Source of the DNA: Flammula alnicola
Lineage: Eukaryota > Basidiomycota > Agaricomycetes > Agaricales > Strophariaceae
Direction of reading: 5' to 3'
DNA: 36,580 bases
Assembly (NCBI GenBank): GCA_015499995.1
Contig: JADNRV010000425.1
Coordinates: 1 to 36,580, forward strand
In this document: piece by piece, positions 22,777-33,200 of the stretch
Position numbering within the stretch: position 1 is the stretch's first letter
How the letters are laid out: each line of letters begins with the position of its first letter
Translations under genes and position numbers: made by a program
The notes under the pieces: generated by a model
What the model saw: the letters and a program-made list of their open reading frames with translations, nothing else
Database searches by the model: none
What the model was told of the DNA's origin: nothing

Positions 22777-24450
22777 CTATTTCTCTTCTCTTTTAGCGGG
22801 CTTTTTACCGCCAGTGGCAACCATCCCCCTCAGCTGATCTATCATCATCTCCTGCGCATGCGGTTCCGGAGCTGCGGGTGCGACCCGCTTCTCGAAAGTC
22901 GTGTGGGCGGCTTTCTGTGTGGAACGCCGTGAAAACGGTTGGGCAGTCCAGGAGGAAAGTTGGTGGATCGAAGTCCTCCTGTTGGGCTCCAAGACATCGT
23001 TATACTTCATGCTTCCAGGCGTGTACGGGTTGATGCGCCAGTTCTGATCCACAGCGCCATCGACAATGACCTTGCTGCGTACTTGTACCCAATTGAGTGA
23101 CTTGTTGGGAGCGGAGTGGCCTACGACCTTGGGTGGGGTCTCTAGCTTGAGTTCGGTCATACGCATGTTGCGCTCGCTTATCGCAGTATTTACGCTAGCG
23201 CCACCAGAGCCGTCGGGGACGGAGGGCGCGTTCAGGCCTTCGTGCGAGTATGGCTCCAATAGCGGAACCGGACTGGGACCAGCGTCCTTCTTGTTCAGCT
23301 TGGCGGTCATACCGCCGAAGGCAGCCACGAAGTCGTTTCCATTAGCTGCGTGGAAGTTAGAGTTGCCACCAGGCGACCCGTCTTGCAAGATGAGACCTGG
23401 CTCTGGGCGTACAGAGTAGAACGTCTCGAGAAGTGTCGGCATGGAGTACATAAGACCAGCAAATTTGTGAGGTTGTCCTTGGATGGGTTGTGGTGTGTTC
23501 GCGGCGGCGGCGGCGGCAGCTTTGGCAGCGGCCTGAGCCTTCTCGATTTCTGGCTCGCTTTCTGGCTCGAGGTCTGCTACGGCGTCATCCTCTTGTGCGT
23601 CGAATTGCGCTTGGGTATGCTTGCCAAGGAAGAACCTATGAAGGCCTTTCGCAACCGCTTTCGCCCCCAGGGTCATTACGAGCCCCTCGTCGGTTTGGTA
23701 TTTTCCCTCCTCTTTTCTAAGCTTCTCCAGCTCCTGCTTTATATACTTCAGGAACTCAGGCCGCAAGTCTCTCAGCTCCTCGAGGTAATCCGCAAATTGT
23801 AGAGGCGTCATCGCAGCAATGTTGGGCTGAATGTAGGCCTCGGCGTTGCTTTTAGGACCTGCAGCTTGGAATCCCCTTGCTCCGTATGTGCCTCTGCCTT
23901 CGTTTCCGAAATTGAAAAGACTGAAGGATGGTGGCATGAATGCAGCTTGCCGTGACTCTGGAGCGGCGTCTTTAGGCGAGGAAATAGGTGTCTGCGTATC
24001 GACAGGAGCCTCTTCCTCGAGATTCTTCGCTAATGTCTCCGTCTCCTTTGCCCGCACGTCCTCGGCCGGACAAAAGTCCGAGTCTATAGTGGCAGCAGAA
24101 GGTCCAAGGCTCAAGGCCCAAGGGGTGTTGGCAGTCAGAATCGGCTGGTGATTCAACTCCTCTATCCTTTTGACAAAATCGACCTGGCCAGCCGCTTTGT
24201 CCCATTCGATGAACTGAGCATGTTCCTCGAAGTTGCGCAAAACAATGTGGCTGTGGCGGTTGCGGTTAGCAATGGGGCGCTTCAGACCCCAGTTTCCGCG
24301 GTGGATGTAAGATGGAGGTGCAGAGTAGGTTTGTCGGATTTGAGGGTCGTAGGACGCGAAATGTGAGCGACGGAGGAGTTCGCCGAAGGGTGAAGAGGGT
24401 GGTAAGACTTTTGAGGGTTTAGCTCCGTTGACGGCGGCTCGGGCAGCCAT
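22777..24450 (-). CDS. Mrp51-like mitochondrial small-subunit ribosomal protein
   Basis: One uninterrupted frame of 557 aa. The N-terminal part, SSPFGELLRRSHFASYDP followed by PPSYIHRGNWGLKRPI, resembles the start of fungal Mrp51 proteins (mitoribosomal small subunit), where a 'G.WGLKRPLP' motif is typical. The middle has an alanine run (around nt 23500-23530, AAAKAAAAAAA) and charged low-complexity sequence; the C-terminus is basic. Yeast Mrp51 is about 344 aa, so this copy is long, as other basidiomycete versions may be. Known role: component of the mitochondrial 37S subunit needed for expression of mitochondrially coded genes. The N-terminus has a few basic residues but no striking amphipathic presequence. 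Family assignment rests on the N-terminal motif only. No introns, unlike every neighbour. Confidence 0.7.
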   Translation of the reverse strand: MAARAAVNGAKPSKVLPPSSPFGELLRRSHFASYDPQIRQTYSAPPSYIHRGNWGLKRPIANRNRHSHIVLRNFEEHAQFIEWDKAAGQVDFVKRIEELNHQPILTANTPWALSLGPSAATIDSDFCPAEDVRAKETETLAKNLEEEAPVDTQTPISSPKDAAPESRQAAFMPPSFSLFNFGNEGRGTYGARGFQAAGPKSNAEAYIQPNIAAMTPLQFADYLEELRDLRPEFLKYIKQELEKLRKEEGKYQTDEGLVMTLGAKAVAKGLHRFFLGKHTQAQFDAQEDDAVADLEPESEPEIEKAQAAAKAAAAAAANTPQPIQGQPHKFAGLMYSMPTLLETFYSVRPEPGLILQDGSPGGNSNFHAANGNDFVAAFGGMTAKLNKKDAGPSPVPLLEPYSHEGLNAPSVPDGSGGASVNTAISERNMRMTELKLETPPKVVGHSAPNKSLNWVQVRSKVIVDGAVDQNWRINPYTPGSMKYNDVLEPNRRTSIHQLSSWTAQPFSRRSTQKAAHTTFEKRVAPAAPEPHAQEMMIDQLRGMVATGGKKPAKREEK

Positions 24451-24862
24451 GGATTTAAGCCCTCCCTATGCGAGAGTCAGAAAAAGTGATGTGGCCGTCG
24501 TTCTACGCGTCGACAAGACTAGCAATAGGGTCCTCTTCGCTGTTGGATGCTTCTTGCCAACATTTTCCAGGTCCCGAAGCGGGCTGCGAAAGACCTCGGC
24601 AATCCCCGGATTGGTTATGTATATAAACCATAAATTTTTCCTTCTCTTTTCTTCCAAACTACGGTGTCCAAATTACTATCCATCCTCCGCTTCTCGTTAG
24701 CATGCTTTTGCACAAGGAAGGATAGTCCAGACAGATGCCGGAGACGAACTCTTCTGAGAGCATTCTCAAAAACAATCTTTGCTGATTGCTTCTCCCTCAG
24801 GTTGAGGGGCGAGGACGCAGGATCACCTGGAGCTTTGCTACATCCTCTGCCGTATTCCCTCA
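24451..24862. promoter_or_regulatory. Upstream region of the Mrp51-like gene, with TATA-like box
   Basis: This 412-bp stretch must contain the promoter of the minus-strand Mrp51-like gene. A plus-strand TATATAAA-type sequence near 24619-24626 is placed to serve a plus-strand transcript, possibly the small secreted-protein candidate at 24863. No other element is clear. Confidence 0.3.
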
Positions 24863-25087
24863 ATGTTTACCTACGCCTTGATTGTTCTAGGTATTGCTGC
24901 TATCAATTACTTTGCTTTATGGCCAATCAATGTCGTCGCTGATTGTGATACAATTTCGGTGAGTCTTCGTGATGGTCTCATCTTTGTACTGGTTATGCAG
25001 TGTGATGTCGACGATGAAAAAACTAGTAAAGGAACGCACCCCGTTCTTTCACAAGGATCCTGCCACTACATAAGAGCAGGTACCTGA
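24863..25087 (+). CDS. Candidate small secreted cysteine-containing protein
   Basis: The frame starts with a signal-peptide-like sequence: MFTYALIVLGIAAINYFALW, then a likely cleavage after VVA and a short mature part beginning DCD. A possible 42-nt intron (24959-25000, GTGAGT donor, TATGCAG acceptor) would give about 60 aa. It is a multiple of three without stops, so the unspliced form (74 aa) is also open. A further splice from 25079 (weak GTACCT donor) to 25242 (ACTGAC branch, CAACAG acceptor) could add a last exon to 25323 with one more cysteine. No family recognised. The product would be extracellular if real; such short frames also arise by chance. Confidence 0.35.
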   Translation: MFTYALIVLGIAAINYFALWPINVVADCDTISVSLRDGLIFVLVMQCDVDDEKTSKGTHPVLSQGSCHYIRAGT

Positions 25088-26100
25088 CCCTTCCTTTGAG
25101 TCTTAACCGGACGATGGGGATTAACGGGCTGGTGGACGGGTGCGGATGGAGAAGTAAAGGCGAGGCCGAGACACGAAGCTGCATATCTTTCATACATATT
25201 CTGTTGTATCTTGTGCTCAACATTGTACTGACCTTGAACTCAACAGTCTCCTTTCTCGGATCGCACTTGAATACCAGTCAGGATACTTACTGCGGTTCTA
25301 GCCGTCGGCTCGTGCAGGACTAATCGTGCCAGGACCATCCTACTCCCTCGTTTCAATATGTTAGGCGGCAAAGGGCACTCGTGCCACGCAATTCCGTTGA
25401 TATGAGAGTTCGGGTTCTGAAGGTCGGCCAGTACGGATAATTACGCCTCTTAATACTCAAGCGTGTACTTTGTTGGCGTTTCTCGTCCTCCTTTTAGGCT
25501 ACATAGTAATCTCATCGTGCCAAAGCATAACTACTCTCTGGTTTACGAGACTACCTTTTTGGTCAACAGGCCGCCGCCGCACTCGTTTATCTCAATAAGC
25601 TCTGGTTATCAAATTCCTCGCTTCTGTCGTCCCAATGGACCATGCTCTTGAAACACTTGTCTTCCTCGTAGCATAAGTCATGGAAACCTAACGGTGATGC
25701 CTACCATCGCACCATGCTAAAACCGACTGCGAGTTGTTTCTAATGGCTCTTCCGACATGAGAATAGGAATTTATTCTTGACAAAATTACGTCCTTGACGC
25801 GGCCACATTCGACGTCTGGGAAAGGTGTGTATGACGAGACATGAGACAGCACCAAGCATTTCATCATGCGACGCCTAAGTTGGATAACCCACTGGACATG
25901 GTCTGAGCTTTCGAACAGATCTTCCATCATCTCGACTCCTTCTGGGAATCTTTTCAGCACAAAGAATGTGCGTAAATCCCAGTGTTGGCAGCATTTGATT
26001 TACTTGCATGGTGACACTGTATTACTAGTTTCTACCCCACATAAATGCCCTGCCAGTGGAGCGTGCATGGGTATGGTTCTCAAATGCGGTGGCTAGCTGC
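25088..26100. other. Intergenic region
   Basis: No gene that I can support. A minus-strand open frame at 25688-25960 (90 codons) has no recognisable motif. Confidence 0.45.
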
Positions 26101-26101
26101 A

Positions 26102-27417
26102 ATGACGTCAGTTGCAATGGCCCGTGCGACGCCCTTCCAGCCCATTTTCAGTAGCCCCCGGGCTGAAGAACTCTCTCCATCCCGCGAATATGTCCTCTCT
26201 CCGAGTCATGCACCCAGCAACGACCCTACATTGCCCACCGCTCCAGAGAGAGGCATGTCTCATGCCCCAATCTCATACCCCAATCCCAGTCGACAACCCT
26301 TTGCCTACCTCTCGCTCTCTGTGCCGGTCCGACTAGAGAGTAAGAAAGCAAAGACATTCAATATGGTTAACTACATGCTGGACGATGAAGACGACCAGGA
26401 TGACCAGGATGTTCCTACCCGACCCGCAACCTCTAATCGAACAACAACAACTGCCTCAATTTCCCATGTCTCTCGAGTTTTATCCCCTATGTCCTACCTG
26501 TTCTATGACCTCCATCTTCTTCCCTCCCTTCTGCGATGAGTGCTAACCCCCCTAGCGCTTCTGTTCCCCAACTCAAGCCAGAATCTGATCCATATATTCT
26601 GTCCCTTCATCTCGACTTCTCACTCCTCTTAGTGCTTAGTTCCCGGTTATCCGACTGCTGGGAGCAAGCTCTATTAGGTTCTATTAGGTTTTAGACGACC
26701 ATTCCTTTGTTTCTGGTTATCCGACTGCTGGGGACAAATTCTATGAGGTTTCACAAGGCCATCATCAACTTCCTATTCGGTTCCTCAGCGGGAATCCCCT
26801 TCTTCCATGACTGCCACTTCGAAAATTCTTCACTGGAAGTCTAGATCAGCCTGCCACCGTTTGTCGTTGCCTCTCAAGTCCCCACCACTCCTCGCCCTAG
26901 TTTGATGGCAGTCCTAAGTTGTATTTGTTCATCAAATGCTCTCTCAATTATGCACCTGGTGACGACTGCGAGCTTTGGAATCTTCCGCTGCCTGCCACAG
27001 GAATCAAATGGGATCGCTTCAAGGACACTGTTGTTGAATTCAATGGAAGATGCCTCCACTGTTATCGACTTTTATCTGAGTGCTATATATCCGTCTCTAG
27101 TATGGTCAACAAAAAGTGTATTTTTAGTCCCCTTTTCCATTTTCGACACAACTGATGGATCCTATTCTTGTCGACCAGCATTATCTTTTCGACACATCTC
27201 TGGGCTAATCTCAGGTTGCATTCAGCCGTTCTCGCCTATTGGCAATTGCCCCCAAAGCTCATCTCGACACCGCACTCTAATTCACCTTCCTCATTGGAGC
27301 CTGCAATCCCATCTTCCTCTTAGTGGACGCCAATCAAGTCTTCAACTCCCTCTAGGAGACTCATCCTGTCTCAGACATCCCATCTCTTCACCAGAGACTT
27401 ATCCTACATTTTGAATG
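26102..27417 (+). pseudogene. Gag-like retroelement relic
   Basis: The first part is one frame (ATG 26102, stop 26537-26539): a Pro/Ser-rich region, then SKKAKTFNMVNYMLDDEDDQDDQD and a Thr-rich stretch. Downstream, a frame at 26919-27155 contains LYLFIKCSL, then APGDDCELWNLPLPATGIKWDRFKDTVVEF. This resembles the capsid-like part of agaric LTR-retroelement gag proteins (pattern 'FDGSPK...F..., ELW..LP....W..FK..V...YPG'). The frame is broken between and after these parts. A 70-bp-spaced direct repeat sits at 26645-26662 and 26715-26732. No protease, reverse transcriptase or LTRs are seen, so this is a solo gag fragment or a former gene derived from one. Confidence 0.5.
26645..26752. repeat. 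Imperfect direct repeat, 70-bp period
   Basis: The 18-mer GGTTATCCGACTGCTGGG begins at 26645 and again at 26715; the following bases are also similar (CAAGCTCTATTAGG versus CAAATTCTATGAGG). Within the first copy the 10-mer CTATTAGGTT is itself doubled. It lies within the gag-like relic. Confidence 0.85.
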
Positions 27418-27932
27418 CAACGAACAATTTATCGACATTACCTTATGATTTTTTATTTCTCTAAAGTACTTATCCCCTTTTCCATTGTCCCGCAGATCCC
27501 GCTGAGGTCCACACAGTGTATATTAAAACCTAAAACCTAGGACCTACCAGAATTTCAACTTAGGTATAAAACATAAATGCTCGCGCGACATTCTCAACAG
27601 TCCAAATAAAAATACACCAGGGACTAACCATGAGGGTTCAACTGTGGGGACTGACAAGTCCGTGAGTTCGTGAGGACAAGGACGGAATCGACACCACGTC
27701 GTTCTCGGATGGTCGTAGATAGTTCTCGCACGTAGCACGTAGATAGAATGAAATGGATAACTCGTTCGTTCTCGATACAAAGTGTCACGTCGCAAGGTGA
27801 AGAGCCCTCTCTCCTCGACGTGTCTCGTCTATAATAGCCCGCCACGAGGCGCGTGTATCTAACTAATCTAATCTACGAAACCGTGACGTGCTGCTTTCCA
27901 TGCGCAGGCGTTCTCCCCGCCCTACACAACGT
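27418..27932. other. Intergenic region 3' of the membrane-protein gene
   Basis: No coding feature supported. It should carry the 3' UTR of the minus-strand gene ending at 27933. A short (TA)AAACCT repeat occurs near 27523-27538. Confidence 0.45.
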
Positions 27933-29486
27933 TCAACGTTCAATGTTCAATGAAGAAGGATACACTTCAGTATACCTCGGAGGAAGCTCTACAACATCTG
28001 TACTCTGTGTATCAGCCGTTAGGGATAAACGAATCCCACTGTCATTGTGCATAACGATCCTTGATGATCTGGTTCTTCGGGAACGAGAAACAAGCGCTTG
28101 AGGCATCAGCTGTCTTGGTAGCTGTAAACGCAAAACTGAACCTAGTCTCATGTTGCGGTTCAGAACTAACTGGGCTTCCATATTCACTCCCAGCCTGGGC
28201 AGTTTGCTGTGGTTCAATGCCGTATGACCTGACGGAGAAAGATTTTGCGATGGAAGAACGGTATTTGGGAGCAGGAGGAATGGATTTGTGCGTAGATGAA
28301 TAGCCCGCGAGCGTGTTCTGCGCTGACGAAGCGCGAAAAGCGCGAGAAGGACGAATGCTAGACTGCCGATAATGCTTCCAATAATGACGTCCGCGTTATC
28401 CAGTCTATGTTGTCCAAGTCTTGTCGAGGCAATTGGAGCGGTCGTCGAGGCAATCGGGGCGGAAGTCGAACTAGGATCCTTTCCAAATGGCGCGACTGTA
28501 GAGGACGTGGTGGCAGAAGTACATCCAGGGACAAGATAATCGGAGACTGGACTTCCGCAACCTGGTGGACTGGATGAGGTGATGGTTGCATTTCCGATCA
28601 CAATTCCACCCAAAGTCAAGGGTGTTTCTTTGCGATCTCCAAGATATGTAACTAGAAGCTGGTGTGGGCCAGCAGGAAGTGGTGCAGTCTGAAATAAAAT
28701 CTCTTGACATTGGCTACTGGTACCAGTGGGGGGATTACTGGTAAGGTTGAATGAAATGGAGCCTTGATGATCAATTTTGTAGGTCGCTTGTGCTGGAGGC
28801 AGATTTGAGTCGTTCGAAGAACAACCAAACCAACTAACCGAAGTACCTAGACACACAGCTAATTACTGACAAAACTCGAAGAAATTTTAGCGCAATCTAC
28901 GCACCGACGAAGTTGAAACCGAGTGTTGCGTTATGTTGGTCCGTCATCTTGTTAAGACTGCCTGGAGTATCTGGCTGCCATCCTTTTCCAAAGTCAAGTC
29001 GTGCATCCGTCGAATTTATGAAAATATTTGCCCCTTCCGGCGGCACGGTAGTAGATGAAAAATATTGAATGTAGTCCAGCCAGATTGAACTGCCTTGATC
29101 GGGAATAACTGCATTCATAGTTATGACATGAGGTCCATCTTGAAGTCCTGCCTTCTGGCAAAAGAAAGGTTCGGTCTCTGAGGCGCTGTATATGTACTGC
29201 GGAGGCACCAGCTTGTTGTCGACGAAGCATTGAACTTCCAGCGTCACAGAATTATTCACAACTTGGCCCCCGCTGACAACAACTATGGAGCCTAGATATA
29301 TGTCGATAAGGTTTGAGAAGACGAATGGAAAAGAGACTTACCATTGAAAGAATATGATAAAGTGGCGCTAGTGTTTGCACTATGCACAGTGCCCTGGAAA
29401 AGTGGCATATCCTGCGGCATACCTTGAGACCATGCTGGATCGTATACTATGGAGGGATCCGCATCGTCGACGACAATCGAGGTCAT
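27933..29486 (-). CDS. Single-pass membrane protein with paired extracellular domains and PPxY tail
   Basis: Three exons: 29486-29342, 29291-28905 and 28846-27933, joining to 1446 nt (481 aa). The start MTSIVVDDADPSIVYDPAW and the two related beta-rich modules (about residues 1-130 and 135-265, the second opening with DARLDFGKGW) are typical of a large agaricomycete family of unknown function. Several N-glycosylation sequons occur (NTS, NNS, NST, NLT). A Ser/Thr/Pro-rich stalk leads to one membrane span (about residues 331-350, VIIGSIIGSLAFVLLALFAL), then a basic RQRRTRSR stop-transfer. The cytosolic tail ends with ELPPRYTEV, a PPxY motif of the type bound by WW domains of Rsp5/Nedd4 ligases. 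No signal peptide is seen at this ATG; an upstream in-frame ATG (29528) adds none. Confidence 0.85.
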
Positions 29487-30271
29487 TTTTTGTGAGACAA
29501 AGACTCTCCGAAGTGAGTCCAGGTACAATGTCAGCTTCTTGGCTCAAGATATAGAAAAGCAAGATGACTGGCGTTGCGAGGGGTCTATTTAACAGGCAAA
29601 GAACCTACCTTTCTAAGTTCCGTGATGACCATCGACGCAATAGATAGATAGGGAGCTCCGAGAAAACACAAAAAAAGGGTGTCGTTTATAGCGACGCGGA
29701 TCCGGATATCAAGATAGAAAACGGTGAGTACTAGTTTCAGCAATCTCGAAGCATAAGGAAAGATTATGCGCAGCGGACGGAGTGCCAGTCATAGCTGATT
29801 TTAATGCAAATATAGAATTTCGGCTCAAGTGAGCATAGCATCGTGCAGTGAAGAAACAGGAAGAAACGTTTGAGGCTTGAGCTGAACTTGGTGCTAGTGG
29901 TGGCTGTGTCATGTTTTGTCACGAGCCACGACCACCGACAGGGTAAGTAATATATATTTCGAATATGGTGAAGGGGTCTATTATCGTAATAATTAATAGT
30001 CATCAACGTTCGTAAGAATATAAATACGAGGTAGAGGATGAGGGTGGAGGGTGAATAAGAAAAGATGCTTGATGGATACAAAATACATGACACTAGTGAT
30101 GATGCAGGGGGTAGATATGAAAGCCTGATGAATGAAATCTAGGATAGAATGGACGTGGAAAATGGAGGAATCGAGGGAAAGAAATATGAGTGACGATGGT
30201 AAGATGGGTTGCTGAAAGAAGAGCGAATATATCAGAGGGGATGAAAGGTACGAAAAGCAGGAAAAATGTCT
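29487..30271. other. Intergenic region between two minus-strand genes
   Basis: It holds the upstream region of the membrane-protein gene and the 3' UTR of the flippase gene. Purine-rich on the plus strand around 30020-30240. No gene seen. Confidence 0.5.
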
Positions 30272-33200
30272 TCATTGGCCCGAATCCTTTGCGTGTGATC
30301 CCTTTTTCCGCAGGAAATTGCGCGGAGCAGATAATACATGCCTGATTGTCCCTTTTCGTCTGTGCGTCGTTCCCGATTCTGGTTCAGTTGCAAGGTTGCG
30401 ACTACTCTGCCGTCGCTCAGAGAGATTACTCTGCATCCGACGCATCGCAACACCATTCTCCTCCATCGAGAAATCGAAACCACGATGCACTGACCGCACT
30501 CCAGTAGACATATCCGTTCTGCTAGCTGTTCGGAGGTCCGTAGAAGGCCCTGGAAGTGAGGCGACGCTCCCTGTCCTGGCATGGCTCCGAGTACGTGAAA
30601 TCAAGGATGCTGTGTGGTGCCGCTTCAATGCGCTGAGAGAACTACGTGCTTGAGGTTCGTGTGCGAGATCCCTATGTGGGTCGATCTTGTATATGTAGCG
30701 GAGGATATCAACATCATCGGGGCTGAAATCGAACTTCCACGCCTTGTAGATATAGCGAGGTAAGAGAGCGAGGCAGACGGTAAGCGGAAGACACAGCCAG
30801 TAGTACGCCGATTCGAACAAATAAATGTTGTTACCCCATATCGGGGTAACGAACCATCCAGGAGATATAGAGTTGTAAATGGCCTGCTCATCGCAGAATT
30901 GAGAAAATGTCCAGGGGAAAATAATGGTGCATGACTTACCGTATACACCCAGACGAGGACGTCACCGATGAATATGCAGAAGAAAACCCAACCAGTCCAG
31001 GCGCTTGTATTGAGACCGTTGAAAAAATTTGCAGACAAGACGGCGGCAAAGACCATGGTCTGTTTGAAGATACAATGAGCACGCGATATCAGCATAGAAT
31101 GCAACAATACACCTACAGTCGAGAATTCGTATATCCCGATCTGCCACCCATCAGTACGTGACGAGGTGGAAATATAAGTGTACAAGATAAGGAAATATAT
31201 GATGGCGGACTACGGCACCATATCAGTACTCGAACGTCTTCCAGCCCAAAAAAAAATTCAACGAACCTGAATGATACCATCAAGCATATAGACGACAAAT
31301 TGCCGCATCCCGAACCATTTTCCTTCTCGTCCATACCAATACAACTCAGGGACGGCCATTAACACATGGTCATCTATAAGCAAGTGCGTTAATGGTAAGG
31401 AAACGTAGGATGAGCCTTGTGACATACCAGCAAAGCGATCGAATAAGCCAATACCAATAACAGGCGCAATCGTCCAGAAAGAGTTCCAGAACAAGAGATA
31501 CGTATATTCAAACACACTATAAGAGGAAAAGAGCATATAGTCAACAAATCAACGACAAAACCCAGAGCAGGATCAAAGACGCACTAGTTTGAGCTCCAGG
31601 CGCAATAGATCTGGAACCACCAGAGCACTCCAATACACAAGATGTTCTTGTAGAAGAAATTCAGAATCCTGAAAGTAAAACCCGAGACACCATAATACGG
31701 TCACTTAAACGTCGAGCACTCGATGAAAATAATACTGACATGGTTCCGTTACGGGCATACGACCAGTGTCCATGCACTAACAGCAGTCGCTTGAGGAAGC
31801 GGAACTACTCGCAACGTCAGACATGGCGGATAAAGATAGCAAAACAGATAAAGACTGACCTGACCGATCGCATAATCCGACGAATTGACGGCTTGAAGAC
31901 CCTCTTCACCAGAAATTCCGACGCCAACATCAGCAGCCTATTTTTATTTATTTAAATAAAAAGCAATGTCAGAAAGCCATCCATAGGAGGACTTCAAAGC
32001 ACATACCTGAATCATGCTAACATCATTTGCGCCATCGCCAATGGCCAGCGTCATCACACCAAGTCCGTCCTTGACGAGCTTGACGATCTGTGCCTTCTGC
32101 AAGGGCGACACACGACAGCAAATGACGCCTTCGCACACCATAGCCAGTCTCAGCAGTAGGCCCTTATTCCTTTCTTCCAAGAGTGCAACCTCCAGCGCTG
32201 TCCCATCGATGACCAGCACGAATCCTCCAGGTCGCTCACCGTTATGCGTGCCAACGATGGAAGAGATGCCCGTATCGGTCCGATGCAGAGGGCCGCCCGG
32301 AAGGCCCTCCTCCTGTTGCTGATTCTGGGTGTGCATCATATACGACATGTTATCCACCAAAGGCGATGTCGACCGGACAGGCTGGGTTTCCGCCATCTCA
32401 GGATCAGCTGATCCTGCAGGAGACGGGTTCTCCAGACCGTCGAGGATCCCACTCTCAGGGAAGAACTGCTCTACGGCATGCACGATCTGGTCATACACCT
32501 CACGTCCCGACCTATTGCCCCTGATGACGATGATATTCGACTCGCGGCCAATCAGATTGGTGCTGTGGCCGATGGCTATATTCGTCGCAAAATGAATCAG
32601 CGCCCGCTCTAAGTATAAAAATAAATCAAGAAGTGGACACACCAATGGCAGTTTCAGTTTATCACCCGTCGCCACCCAGATTTTGATGCCAGCGCGCTTC
32701 AGGTCAGCTATCGCCTCTGGAACGCCATTTGCAGTCGGTCCTCGATGGCCGTAGCGCCGAGTAACCTCAGGTCGCGTTCAAGCTCATCAGACACGGCTTC
32801 GACCTTTGCTTCGCGATCGTCCATTGACACAGAGGCATCATGATATCGCTCGCTCCAAGCATTATATTCGTCCTCTACATAAAAAAGCGTCAGTCATCAT
32901 CCTAATCCTCAAAAATAAGAACACAAAAAAGAAGCGCACCTGGAATGACCTTATAAGCCAAAGTAACGTCCTTAAACCCTGACTTGCAAACTCGTCCAAA
33001 TGCCTCTCCGTAACCTGCTTCAGCTCCTCTCCAGCGCCCTTCTTCAGCCGCTCAAAGATAACGCTATCAGCGCCCTTGCTTAACAAAAACACCTCCCATC
33101 ATCCGCATCCAGCTTCCTCAGCACCACACTCATCCTCTTCCTTGCACTCGTGAACTCAAGGATATTCAACAGCTCATAGCGCTCCAGCGTCCCATCATCA

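Noticed and set aside
23490..24151. Plus-strand open frames of 70-150 codons opposite the Mrp51-like gene
   Set aside because: Shadows of the minus-strand coding sequence; no splice signals or family motifs.
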